A stretch of 64,000 nt of DNA from the NCBI GenBank assembly GCA_964451785.1, contig CAYVJG010000009.1, forward strand, positions 1 to 64,000, written 5' to 3'. A program made the translations under genes and the position numbers. Under the pieces are notes generated by a model. That model searched no databases, had not been told where the DNA came from, and saw only the letters and a list, made by a program, of their open reading frames with translations. This document shows positions 10,101-17,568 of this stretch, piece after piece. Position 1 is the first letter of the stretch; the number at the start of each line of letters is the position of its first letter. This stretch comes from JAJYSO01 sp964451785. GTDB taxonomy: Bacteria; Bacteroidota; Bacteroidia; Flavobacteriales; Flavobacteriaceae.

Positions 10101-11579
10101 ACACCGGTAACTATTAAACTCGGTAAAGAATATAGCGGACTAATGCTTGCCGGAGGCCTCTCGGTTGTCGGTATTGGTACTAATAGCTTAGATATAGGCG
10201 TGATTCAATCTGTGCAAGGTGGTCTGCTCGATTTGTTAGTAGCTGATAATGTAGTGTCTTATACCTTTATTCCAACGGATATTTTAGGAAATCCACAACC
10301 ATATACCGGAATTCGTATTTCACAAGGTGCGTTACTCAGTGTGGCGCAAAATGCCAAAGTGTTTGAAGTCTATTATGAAGAACCGGGTGTTCCAGTTTGC
10401 GGTCCGGTAACCACTGGGGCAAAACCGTATATTCAAGATGTTTATCACGGCGTAAAAGACCTTGGCCTCGGAGTAGCTAGTGCTACAGCTTCGGTGGTTG
10501 ATGCTTGGGAGGCTGTCGACACTGACACTTCAACTGCAGCTGTAATTGTGCGTGGAGTCAGTGTACTCAATGCGGCTTTCTTAACCGTAGAATTTAAAAA
10601 TCAGGTAATGCCCACGGATTCGCTTCAAATTCTGATGGAAGATCCGACACAAAATGGAGTGACATTAGATTTACTGACAGGCTATCAATTCCAGCGTTAC
10701 TTAGGAGAAACTCCTGTAGGTGATCCGATTCAAGGCGGAAATGTACTGGATTTACGACTTTTTGATTTTAGTAATGGAAAATCAAAATTAAGAATAGCCT
10801 CTTATAATGAACCCTATGACCGCTTGCAAATTGCGTATGGGTCTATTGTAGAAGCACAATTGGGAGATCAAGTTCGTATTTACGACATCGCCGTTATTCC
10901 GGCTGTCGAAAATGCGACGGGTGACGCCACCTTTCAAGTTTGCCAAGGTGATTTCTTGAGCATTAAACAACAAGATCCGTGTACCATTTATGAAATTTAT
11001 GATGAGAATGGAAATCATCTAACGACGCAGGATAATTTCAATTTTGACGTCCCAACGAATGCGCCAGTAGGCACACATAGCTACTTTGTACAGGCTATTC
11101 GCCAAGGTTGTGCCATCGGCCCGAAACAAGAAATTGAAGTTACTGTAAATCCTACACCACTACTCAATGGCTATGATGTGACTTTAAATAGTGATCCTAT
11201 GTCAACGTTTAATCCTAATAACCCAACTATAGCTGTAGATCCTAATGATCATTTGGTAATTCATGCAGATATTGATTTGGGAACAGGAGGTAGTGCAAGC
11301 AATGTGGTTTGGGAAATGCAAGATCCTAATGACCCTACTAGCTGGGTGGCAATTCCGTTTGGCTCAGTAGACCCTGTAACTTATGATTTGACGTTAGATA
11401 TTCCGCCTTATGGAACGGTAGAAATTAATGGCCAAACGATAGATATTAGGAATACGGATGTTAAGATTCGGGCTTCGATGAGTTCAGTAAGCGCTTGCTC
11501 TTCAACGGCCGAATTGACCTTGCAAGTTAGCAGCAAAGGGTTTTTGATAGCTAATCCTAACATCACCAATAAACTATAA
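4149..11579 (+). CDS. Giant multidomain surface protein (2476 aa) with DUF11 and Ig-like domains
   Basis: An N-terminal hydrophobic segment ends at SANSFGQ, consistent with a signal peptide. Residues about 50-1135 are three rounds of a two-part discoidin-like beta module: part one carries DDNTYARLL/YVRIN/LLLG motifs, part two carries AIDNDTTTFS and ends in YNVQRY. Then come three DUF11-type repeats (from about residues 1141, 1281 and 1424; WKSYEIDG, NTG..DLT, DPLP motifs), Ig-like domains separated by TVNPLP-type linkers (about 1577-1910), two more discoidin-like modules (from about 1920 and 2084) and a final Ig-like part. No type A or type B T9SS sorting domain is seen at the C-terminus. Its neighbours (a protein with a gliding-type C-terminal domain, a PorP/SprF-family and a PorE-like protein) suggest a cell-surface adhesin or matrix protein. 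The function is inferred from architecture only. Confidence 0.8.
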   Translation: MDHFISQHIHLNTRRPLQKWCGGLLLLIFLSFSANSFGQNKILADQVTYTSGNKGLLNPNPTVENPNNALVDDNTYARLLTNPGALLGLGGYKGVIELKFATTRPADSWSYVRINDDSDILSLLLGGGLGGALGDVLGSLLLGKQEIIIDARMGATSILSRTSTQGFGTDRVKLLTTGDGAYYLAIKPDQDYDRIRITNQMVTVVGALTGDVKLDVYNAFYYDQAATLDCGRPLATSFDGGGLDVSLLDLGNQNLGNAIDNDTTTFSNLKAPTLLNVNVGATLSQYFYFPSTSANTSSVNLKISLGSGGVINTDLLGAIQVILYDGNSVVYNRSLQGSLLNNTDALNLLNTGQPVTVGFVPGRTFDRMEVRLNSPVGLGLAGSAVKIYNVQRYNSADGCANPNIRPLATASTNPFDESSCSSSLIDFDNVDYAQRAADGNNESYATIFADAGSLLVNGPTAGYITFDMGSRTAGQITYIRINYDDQVLDKLLGGSLGKAVADLAGNLLLGNQYIQVQVYNGTNTTPILDAQSSDAFAGNANGRVSVVQDEIGRYYLAIQPNQAYDKIKISNHVTAVLPTGTKSALDVYDACFEIGTDPCFPANFTAYYGNGLNLSAGNISNVGVTNPDRAIDGNSSSYSEINLGVAGVAASVYQSIYFNKPSQVNDTVAIRMMIEPSSTLSLDVLGAYEINFYNGTQLVNSYTLQDGLINNLGLLALFNSGGIVELKYVPTATFDRVDIGAASTLQLNVAASPLRVYSIQRYGTTCPLSITPSPFELPSCSTFLVDSKNADDVQNLFDNDFDSYATLKSGAGALLGLGNKYEGYVEMSYPMGTTMSAGTTSYIRIDFDPNILDALLSGTLGDISSDLLNGLVLGDHYFEVDVKMNTYDANGAVTGSTTIASASSDQAATGGASHMRIVQDQLGRYYIAVTPTQAYNAIRITDHTNSALGLLAQPNTMNVYGMCTELSTDSCLSAFATSFEYGGLNLGTSGLGSSGVKNAANAIDNNTTNYSEISIGTAGVLASAKQWIYFNTLSAVNDVVLIDFDTQGGALNLNVLGGIEVIAYNGDTPVDTLDWQNGIINGVNVLNQISNGQHIQVPFQPDAQYDRISVGLSTALVDASLLPALHLYKVQRCYALGSPQFVTWKSYEIDGNPSLSTVEGGENVAYTIHIQNTGGIDLTGMQIEDPLPQSTTYVSGGTNTSGTVTFDNINVLVGQTVTQTFTVQVDDNLTGVDTISNVALVKRNASDPGTETYPPLDNTNPTDPDESGPTGTDIPVTPIQSVVLWKAYDVNGDNTITTVSGGETVNYHVYVRNTGNQDLTNLVISDALPAGMTYVSGGSFNAGTVSFTVANLTVGATAGPLTFTATVDQDLTGIAELENIATAQPDPNAPNPTESYPPTDNTNPTDPDTTVPPGTVIDVTPVHDITVAKNGTSNSATPGQVQVGDQVTYTITVKNTGNEELTNVLVEDVLSAAYTNLSASYQGSPLTGVFTGNTFSYTLPSVAVGATEAITITADVANINPTNLDANANIVNTADITYRNSDNTADVTESATDKLPTSCIPISAADIDLGTDFTVCADEDFTITASYTGTATLTNPVFNWYKTADLSDVPVVGAILSDSLSTTTTYYVTLEADGYCVNATPATITVTVNPLPDVPSVSAVGNMTQLCTGESLSLVATLGTTNPANTNATFEWYKDGVVISGATNDTIQVTDAGNYTAVAVSSTGCASAASAPVSITVNPRPTTPSLDQSTPIVLCEGQMDTLSTSAVADAYRWYHDGTAIAIDTVGGVVQYYDNDSLVVNQPGNYTVQVIDNSMACPSEQSSAVQVTVNPLPEITFHDGDMLTVGVDSTITWQTVVDSITVSPASATLTWYDDQQNVVTPLSLPTSYNSAGVRTFYLVAENGGCSVYKAFRVNVYDPTACPQPMKRVYATSSSWGSIITGGVSDQNLAVDGDPATHSTITTGVGLLGIGTTWQNIYFDHTVPAGTPVTIKLGKEYSGLMLAGGLSVVGIGTNSLDIGVIQSVQGGLLDLLVADNVVSYTFIPTDILGNPQPYTGIRISQGALLSVAQNAKVFEVYYEEPGVPVCGPVTTGAKPYIQDVYHGVKDLGLGVASATASVVDAWEAVDTDTSTAAVIVRGVSVLNAAFLTVEFKNQVMPTDSLQILMEDPTQNGVTLDLLTGYQFQRYLGETPVGDPIQGGNVLDLRLFDFSNGKSKLRIASYNEPYDRLQIAYGSIVEAQLGDQVRIYDIAVIPAVENATGDATFQVCQGDFLSIKQQDPCTIYEIYDENGNHLTTQDNFNFDVPTNAPVGTHSYFVQAIRQGCAIGPKQEIEVTVNPTPLLNGYDVTLNSDPMSTFNPNNPTIAVDPNDHLVIHADIDLGTGGSASNVVWEMQDPNDPTSWVAIPFGSVDPVTYDLTLDIPPYGTVEINGQTIDIRNTDVKIRASMSSVSACSSTAELTLQVSSKGFLIANPNITNKL

Positions 11580-11617
11580 AATTCAACTAACTTTTACTAT
11601 AAATTAAACTGAACGTT

Positions 11618-12220
11618 ATGAGAAATCTAATACTAAGCTTCGCACTCCTTTTGATGTGCATTTCGGTTAAAGCACAAGTAGGGTTTGGTACCCCCACACC
11701 CGATCCGTCTGCTGAGGTAGAAATTTCGGCTACAGATAAAGGTATTCTTATTCCACGAGTCACTCTAACCGGCACCACTGATGCTACAACTGTCTCTGCT
11801 CCGGCCGAAAGTTTGATGGTATTTAATACGGCTACGGCAGCAGATGTAACTCCTGGGTATTACTACTGGTATAACGGCCGCTGGAATCGCGTGATAACAG
11901 GAAGTAGCAATAATGCTGCCATGCCGCAATTCTTTTACATGCCTACCTTGTTGTTTGATACCTCTACCTTGGGCACCTTTACAAAAGATTTGTACCAGGC
12001 TTATATTGACCGGTTTACAACGCCTGCCGTTAGTAGTACAGGAGCGCCGGCGCAAATCCCAAGTGTTCCTAACGCGACTGATTTGTATTACTATGTGACA
12101 GATTACGATACTACCGTTATGGATAATTTGTCTGTAGATGCTAATGGTGTGTTGACCTATGACGTTATTGGATTAGGAAACCCTTACTCATTTATTACGG
12201 TGGTTTTTGTAGTGAAATGA
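11618..12220 (+). CDS. Small secreted protein sharing the QVGxGTP module
   Basis: A 200-aa protein with a signal peptide (MRNLILSFALLLMCISVKAQ). Residues about 20-92 repeat the module at the start of the 986-aa protein: QVGFGTPTPDPSAEVEIS, DKGILIPRV, FNTATAADVTPGYYYWYNGRW. The remainder is a short unique domain with aromatic residues (DLYYYVTDYDTTVMDNLSVD). It lies 38 bases after the giant protein gene and is probably in the same transcript. I do not recognise a function; the shared module and context suggest a surface component assembled with its neighbours. Confidence 0.75.
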   Translation: MRNLILSFALLLMCISVKAQVGFGTPTPDPSAEVEISATDKGILIPRVTLTGTTDATTVSAPAESLMVFNTATAADVTPGYYYWYNGRWNRVITGSSNNAAMPQFFYMPTLLFDTSTLGTFTKDLYQAYIDRFTTPAVSSTGAPAQIPSVPNATDLYYYVTDYDTTVMDNLSVDANGVLTYDVIGLGNPYSFITVVFVVK

Positions 12221-12349
12221 TAGTTGAACAGCTGAGTAAGGTTTCTCTGAACGCTACATAAATAGCAGTTAGGTCTATTTAGAAACAAAGAAGATAAACA
12301 CATAATTGCTTTTGCCTTTGCGGTAAAAATCAATTAAAATAAGTTAAGT

Positions 12350-13597
12350 ATGATGAAAACACTACTTTATATTGGCGCACTATTGCTTGTGGGGTTAACT
12401 AGCACCAGAGCTCAAACTGTTAATACAGGTGAGCTGTATGTGGGTGAGGGGACAATTTTTTCTACTCTAGAAAGTTTTGACAACCAAAGCACGGCTAGTT
12501 TCTATAATGATGGTGAAGCCTATTTTTACAGCAACTTCAATAACGATGGGGTGTACGATTATCTTCAAGATACGGGGAGTAACTTTTTTATAGGTTCACA
12601 CCCACAGTCTATTACAGGTAGTCAAATGAGTTATTTTTATAATATTCATTTTGAAAACAGTAGTGCTTTTGCACCGTTTTATATGGTTTCACCAATTGAT
12701 ATTGGTGGAGAAGCGGCCTTTGTACAAGGAGTCGTTGACAACATAAACTATGGCGGAGAAATTTATTTTAGTGGCAATGCTTCAACTGTAGCAACTTCTG
12801 ATGCTAGTTTTGTCAATGGAGCGGTATTTAAATTGGGAGCAAATGATTTAATTTTTCCAATAGGCGATGATACTTACTATAGATTAGCAGGTATAATGGC
12901 CCTCGAAAATCGCGATGCGCAGTTTAAAGCGCAATATTTTATTGAAGATCCAGGGCTACAACACGATCTGAATCTACATTCTGAAGCCGTAGTAGATATT
13001 GATAATCAAGAATATTGGACTATTGAAAATTTAACGACTACTACCGAAGACAATGCTTTTATAACGCTCTCTTGGCGCGATGTGACCACGCCTCAATTTA
13101 TACTTGACGCAGTAGAAAACGAAACTTTAACCATTGTACGTTGGGATGACCAACTCAATATGTGGGTAGATGAAGGGGGAACATTGAGCCTAAACGATCA
13201 AACGATTACTACAAAAGTTGAAGGCTTTGGCATCTTTACCTTGGCGTCAATGGTTAAGCCTTTAGTGGAGCCTTGTCATATTGTGGTGTACAATGCGGTA
13301 ACCCCTAATGGCGATGGCGTCAATGATTATTTTAAAATAGATAATCAGGGCACCTGTGCACAAAACTTACGGGTTAAGATCTTTAACCGTTGGGGTGTTC
13401 AAGTATTTGAAACTGATAATTACGGACCAAATGGCGATGTCTTTGACGGCTGGTCCAGTGGGCGTATGACCATTAGCAAAAACAAGAACCAACTTCCAAC
13501 GGGTACTTATTTTTATATCTTAGAATATAATTACGATTCAGGCGAAGGCTTAAAATCTCACCAGCAAGCTGGCTATTTATATCTCAGTGGAAATTAA
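12350..13597 (+). CDS. Surface protein with gliding-motility-associated (type B) C-terminal domain
   Basis: A 415-aa protein with a signal peptide ending STRAQ. Residues about 318-415 match the gliding-motility-associated C-terminal domain (TIGR04131-type, T9SS type B sorting): TPNGDGVNDYFKI, KIFNRWGVQVFE, FDGW, LPTGTYFYILEY, GYLYLS. The preceding part is beta-rich without a domain I recognise. In known systems, proteins with this ending are exported by T9SS with help of a PorP/SprF-family partner, and such a gene follows directly. This is the only gene of the locus whose product carries the sorting domain. Confidence 0.88.
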   Translation: MMKTLLYIGALLLVGLTSTRAQTVNTGELYVGEGTIFSTLESFDNQSTASFYNDGEAYFYSNFNNDGVYDYLQDTGSNFFIGSHPQSITGSQMSYFYNIHFENSSAFAPFYMVSPIDIGGEAAFVQGVVDNINYGGEIYFSGNASTVATSDASFVNGAVFKLGANDLIFPIGDDTYYRLAGIMALENRDAQFKAQYFIEDPGLQHDLNLHSEAVVDIDNQEYWTIENLTTTTEDNAFITLSWRDVTTPQFILDAVENETLTIVRWDDQLNMWVDEGGTLSLNDQTITTKVEGFGIFTLASMVKPLVEPCHIVVYNAVTPNGDGVNDYFKIDNQGTCAQNLRVKIFNRWGVQVFETDNYGPNGDVFDGWSSGRMTISKNKNQLPTGTYFYILEYNYDSGEGLKSHQQAGYLYLSGN

Positions 13598-13610
13598 AAA
13601 AAACCTCAAT

Positions 13611-14546
13611 ATGAAAGCAACATTACCATATTATTATATCGTCTTCCTGATAGGGAGTGTATTTCTTTTGGGGAACTCATCTGTATATGCCCAACAAGAA
13701 TCACAATTCACTCAATATATGTATAATCAAATGAGTATTAATCCGGCTTATGCTGGTTCACGTGGGTCTTTGAGTATTTTAGCTTTATACCGCGCCCAAT
13801 GGGTGGGCTTGGATGGCGCTCCCGAAACGATGAATTTTGGCGTGCATTCTCCTATAGGTATTCGTGGCTTAGGCGTTGGATTAGGATTTACTAGCGATAA
13901 AATAGGGCCTTCTTCGCAGAGTAATATCACCGGAAAAGTGTCTTATACCTTACAGCTCAATCAACGTGGACTCAAGTTAGCTTTTGGAGTAAATGGCGGA
14001 ATATCATTACTGAATGTCGACCCGAATAAATTGACTATTTACAACCCTAACGATTACGATTTAAAACTCAACAACTTTGCCGCTCCAATTGTAGGTGCAG
14101 GATTTTTCCTCTATACAGATCATTGGTATATCGGCTTGTCAACACCTAATTTATTAGAAACAAAATACTATGACGATGTGCAAGTGTCAACAGCAACAGC
14201 TAAAGCGCATTATTATTTAACTGGAGGTTACATCTTTGATATTAGTCCAAATTTTAAACTCAAACCAGCGGCGATGCTCAAAGGAACTGTGGGGGCGCCA
14301 GTATCGGTAGATTTATCACTAAATGCGTTATTTATGAATCGCTTTACCTTAGGGGCGGCTTATCGCTTTGATGCAGCGGCTAGTGTTTTAGCTGGTTTTC
14401 AAATCAGTGATAACATCATGATTGGTTATGCCTACGATTACAGTACTACTGATTTAGGAAATTATAACGATGGCTCTCACGAAGTGTTTTTACGCTTTGA
14501 ATTGGGAACCCGAGGGAGGACTAAGGTTAATCCGCGTTTCTTTTAA
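13611..14546 (+). CDS. PorP/SprF-family outer-membrane protein
   Basis: Matches the type IX secretion PorP/SprF family: a signal peptide ending VYAQ, then the family opening QESQFTQYMYNQMSINPAYAGSRG, then a predicted beta-barrel rich in alternating aromatic residues (ALYRAQWVGLDGAPET). The frame is open from 13587, but the ATG at 13611 gives a clean signal peptide and avoids overlap with the previous gene. SprF-like proteins are required for surface delivery of type B CTD adhesins, which fits the gene just upstream. 311 aa, normal for the family. Confidence 0.92.
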   Translation: MKATLPYYYIVFLIGSVFLLGNSSVYAQQESQFTQYMYNQMSINPAYAGSRGSLSILALYRAQWVGLDGAPETMNFGVHSPIGIRGLGVGLGFTSDKIGPSSQSNITGKVSYTLQLNQRGLKLAFGVNGGISLLNVDPNKLTIYNPNDYDLKLNNFAAPIVGAGFFLYTDHWYIGLSTPNLLETKYYDDVQVSTATAKAHYYLTGGYIFDISPNFKLKPAAMLKGTVGAPVSVDLSLNALFMNRFTLGAAYRFDAAASVLAGFQISDNIMIGYAYDYSTTDLGNYNDGSHEVFLRFELGTRGRTKVNPRFF

Positions 14547-14564
14547 TAACATAACTCAAAAGCC

Positions 14565-16532
14565 ATGAAAAAAATTACGTCTTTGCCTCTATTTTTAGTC
14601 TTGCTGATGGCATTTTTATGTGCCAATTCTAGCTATGCTCAAAAAGAAAAAATCAATAAAGCAAATACCGATTATCAATCGTTACAATATGTTAATGCAC
14701 GTGAAATTTACCTCAAAGTGGCAGAAGCCGGCTACGAGTCTGAAGAGTTATTGACTAAAGTTGGCAATACGTTTTACTACAGCGCTAAATATGGAGAAGC
14801 CTTTAAATGGTATAGTAAACTTTTTAAAAAATATCCGGATCAATCTGATCCTATGCTATACCTGCGCTATTCACAATCACTGCGCTCTACAGGGCATCCC
14901 GATGAAGCTGAAAAGTATTTTAATACCTACCAAAAAATGGTTTATGGCGATAAAAAACACAAAACAGCCATTGATTATCTCGCTTTGATTGAAGAAAATT
15001 CGGGACGCTATGATTTAAAACCAATTGAACAGTTGTACGATACCACACAAATAACTTTTGGACATACGGTTGCTCCTGATAGTAGCTTAATTTATGCCTC
15101 TACTTCTGCTGATATTCCTAAATCGTTTAGAAATGTCTTTGATCCATGGACAGGCTTAAGTTTTCTCTCGCTTTATAAAGTGGCTATTGATACGGCTAAT
15201 AATCTAGTAGGTGAACCTGAAAGATTAAGAGGAAAACTCAAAAGTAAATTTCACGAATCATCAACAGCCATCACTGCTGATGGTAAAACCCTTTATTTTA
15301 CTCGGAATAATTACACCTATGGTGAAAAGGATAAAAAACACAAAAATTTAAAAATTTACCGCACCAAAAAAGAAGATGGGAAATGGCAAAAACCAGTTGA
15401 ATTACCCTTTAATGGCGATTCTTTTAATACAGCTCATCCAGCCCTGAGCCCGTCAGAAAATAAATTGTATTTTGCTTCCGATCGCCTGGGAGGCTATGGT
15501 GAATCTGATTTGTATGTTGTCACAATTGATTCAACAGGGCAGTTTGGACAACCTGTAAATTTAGGCGATACCATTAATACAGCTGCTCGCGAAACCTTTC
15601 CGTATATCTCTAAAGACAGTGTGCTGTATTTTTCTTCTAGTGGTCATTACGGCTTAGGAGGACTCGATGTATTTGCAGTTAATATTCATAAAGATGGCAG
15701 CTTTGGAAAACACTTGATCAATGTAGGAAAACCTATTAATTCCTATGCGGACGACTTTTCTTATGGTATAAATTCTGATTCGCGCTATGGATTTTTGAGT
15801 TCTGATCGCGATCGTTATAATGATACAGTAATTGTTAGGAGTAATATCTATGCCTTTTTTGAAAGAGAGCCGCTTAAAGATGTGTTTATGGCCAAAATTG
15901 TAGGCTATGTCACTGATAAAAAAACAGGCGATTCACTGCAAGACGCAACAGTGGCAGTCTATAAATTGAAAGATGACAAACTTTTTGGACAAGTGTCTAC
16001 TAATGCCGATGGTTATTATGAAATAGAAGTAGATCGTTATGTGCAATACCGTGTTCGCGCTTCTAAAGAAGGTTATGATTCAGAAGAAAAAGTATCTGAA
16101 GAAGGTAAAAAGAAACAGCGTATAGACTTTCAACTCGAACGCAATAAAATTCCGATTGGAGAAGGGGTTGATTTAGCAAAAATTCTTAATATCCCTAAAA
16201 TATATTTCGACTTTGATAAATACAACATTCGTCCTGATGCGCAGGTAGAATTGGAAAAAGTGTATCAAGTGTTAAAGCAGTATCCTAAACTTCGCCTCAA
16301 AATCCGTTCACATACAGATAGTCGTGGTAGTGATGCTTACAACCAAAAACTATCTGAAAAACGCGCGCAGTCAACCAAAGCTTACTTAGTCAATAAAGGC
16401 ATTAATGCCGATCGCTTGGAAACTGAAGGCGTAGGTGAAAGTGAATTGGTAAACGGTTGTTCAAATGGAGTGCCATGTACCGAAGAGCAACATCAAGCTA
16501 ACCGTAGATCTGAATTTATCGTGATTGAATAG
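14565..16532 (+). CDS. PorE-like OmpA-family protein (TPR, propeller, regulatory domain, OmpA)
   Basis: A 655-aa protein with signal peptide ending SSYAQ. Domains in order: TPR-like helices (about 25-140), a PD40/WD40-like beta-propeller (about 170-440; repeats of the kind LSPSENKLYFASDRLGGYGESDLY), a carboxypeptidase-regulatory-like fold (about 450-525; TGDSLQDATV, ADGYYEIEVD) and an OmpA peptidoglycan-binding domain (about 540-655; IYFDFDKYNIRPDA, HTDSRG at 583, NRRSEF). This order is that of PorE, which anchors T9SS components to peptidoglycan. Located 18 bases after the PorP/SprF-like gene, an association common in Flavobacteriia. It may serve the locus rather than be the core PorE. Confidence 0.88.
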   Translation: MKKITSLPLFLVLLMAFLCANSSYAQKEKINKANTDYQSLQYVNAREIYLKVAEAGYESEELLTKVGNTFYYSAKYGEAFKWYSKLFKKYPDQSDPMLYLRYSQSLRSTGHPDEAEKYFNTYQKMVYGDKKHKTAIDYLALIEENSGRYDLKPIEQLYDTTQITFGHTVAPDSSLIYASTSADIPKSFRNVFDPWTGLSFLSLYKVAIDTANNLVGEPERLRGKLKSKFHESSTAITADGKTLYFTRNNYTYGEKDKKHKNLKIYRTKKEDGKWQKPVELPFNGDSFNTAHPALSPSENKLYFASDRLGGYGESDLYVVTIDSTGQFGQPVNLGDTINTAARETFPYISKDSVLYFSSSGHYGLGGLDVFAVNIHKDGSFGKHLINVGKPINSYADDFSYGINSDSRYGFLSSDRDRYNDTVIVRSNIYAFFEREPLKDVFMAKIVGYVTDKKTGDSLQDATVAVYKLKDDKLFGQVSTNADGYYEIEVDRYVQYRVRASKEGYDSEEKVSEEGKKKQRIDFQLERNKIPIGEGVDLAKILNIPKIYFDFDKYNIRPDAQVELEKVYQVLKQYPKLRLKIRSHTDSRGSDAYNQKLSEKRAQSTKAYLVNKGINADRLETEGVGESELVNGCSNGVPCTEEQHQANRRSEFIVIE

Positions 16533-16560
16533 GATTAGTGGTTTTATCTTAGCAAAACTT

Positions 16561-16591
16561 ACGCCCTCAATACAAAAAGAATTGAGGGCGT
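16561..16591. terminator. Bidirectional terminator hairpin
   Basis: Perfect 11-bp stem ACGCCCTCAAT (16561-16571) with ATTGAGGGCGT (16581-16591), between the convergent OmpA-family and DinB-like genes. Read on the minus strand it is followed by AAGTTTTGC, so it best serves the DinB-like gene. Confidence 0.65.
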
Positions 16592-16617
16592 AATTATGGT
16601 GTGAGTGTAAAGTAGTG

Positions 16618-17127
16618 TTAGTGCTTAGCTGCAGCTAAATCGTCTGCACTAGGGCCATACATACCCGGAATAGGAATATCTAACAACCGCAAGTAAACCC
16701 CGAGTTGCGCACGGTGATGATAGAGGTGGTTTACAGACATTGACCGGATAAACGCGTGTTTAGGCAAGGTTAACAAGACGGTTTCGCCGTTTCGCAATGT
16801 CCAAGTCGGCGTAAAATCAGCATCTTGTGCTTGGCCTAATTTAGTGAGTGTGTCAGCAGTATTGGCATTGTGCAAAGCAATGAGATCAGCTGTTGAATTT
16901 ACTTCTGGTTTTGTCAAGTTGTTATTGGCAAAATCTAATTCGTCTGATGATAATATCAATTCAGGCCAGCTTGCTAATTCTGCAATGTGGGTAGCGAGCT
17001 GTTTGAGTGTCATTGATTTTTTATGCGGACGCCAATCAAATTTGTCATCGGGAATGCACTTAAAAAGACGATTGGTATTTTCTGCTTCTTGTTTGATTTC
17101 TGCAGCTAATGCTTGTGATAGTTTCAT
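16618..17127 (-). CDS. DinB-like superfamily protein
   Basis: A 169-aa four-helix protein of the DinB/YfiT-like metalloenzyme fold. The expected metal-binding histidines are present: H47 in QLATHIAEL, and H134 and H138 in NHLYHHRAQLG. WRPHKKSMT near residue 32 is also typical. Some members are bacillithiol- or glutathione-type thiol S-transferases, most are uncharacterised, so substrate cannot be assigned. Monocistronic on the minus strand. Confidence 0.88.
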   Translation of the reverse strand: MKLSQALAAEIKQEAENTNRLFKCIPDDKFDWRPHKKSMTLKQLATHIAELASWPELILSSDELDFANNNLTKPEVNSTADLIALHNANTADTLTKLGQAQDADFTPTWTLRNGETVLLTLPKHAFIRSMSVNHLYHHRAQLGVYLRLLDIPIPGMYGPSADDLAAAKH

Positions 17128-17568
17128 AGGTTGTTTTTTTAGGAGATAGAAAATCTGCGAATAATTTAGCTTATAAGTCGCTTTAAAAAATGAGTACCGA
17201 AGATAGTAAACTTTGATAGGTTATCCAACATTGCCGCTCATCTATTTAGATTACCTTTAATCGCGTAAAAAAGTAGCGCCCTAAACATTTTTCGGAAACC
17301 TTTGCAAAAGCCTTGCGTACTTTGTTCTTGAGTGATTTTAGTATTGAACAATAAATTTAGATAAAGTTTCGTAAGCTTAGATTTTTTTTGGTTCATTTTT
17401 CATCAATGCTTAGATTCAAGTAAAAAATGAACAACATAAGCATTTAGGACAGAATTGTGTAAAAAGTAATTCTCTTAAGCGTTTACTTGGCTACACGTTA
17501 TTATATTCAGTTTGAAAATTTTATATTTGCACAAATCACAAGCTGAGGCTTTCAACTTGGAATACACT
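17128..17568. other. Intergenic region upstream of lepA
   Basis: 441 bases with no gene. An inverted repeat pairs 17391-17400 (GTTCATTTTT) with 17423-17432 (AAAAATGAAC), and GCTTAGATT occurs twice around it. The lepA promoter lies at the right end. Confidence 0.5.
17522..17529 (+). promoter_or_regulatory. lepA promoter -7 box
   Basis: TATATTTG matches the Bacteroidota -7 consensus TAnnTTTG. It lies 39 bases before the ATG at 17569 and inside any longer reading of lepA, so it supports the shorter start. No clear -33 TTG is seen. Confidence 0.55.

Noticed and set aside
12221..12349. TTTTGCCTTTGCGGTAAAAA-like stretch as a possible intergenic repeat
   Set aside because: Reminiscent of a repeat seen in some Bacteroidota, but there is no second copy in the window to support it.
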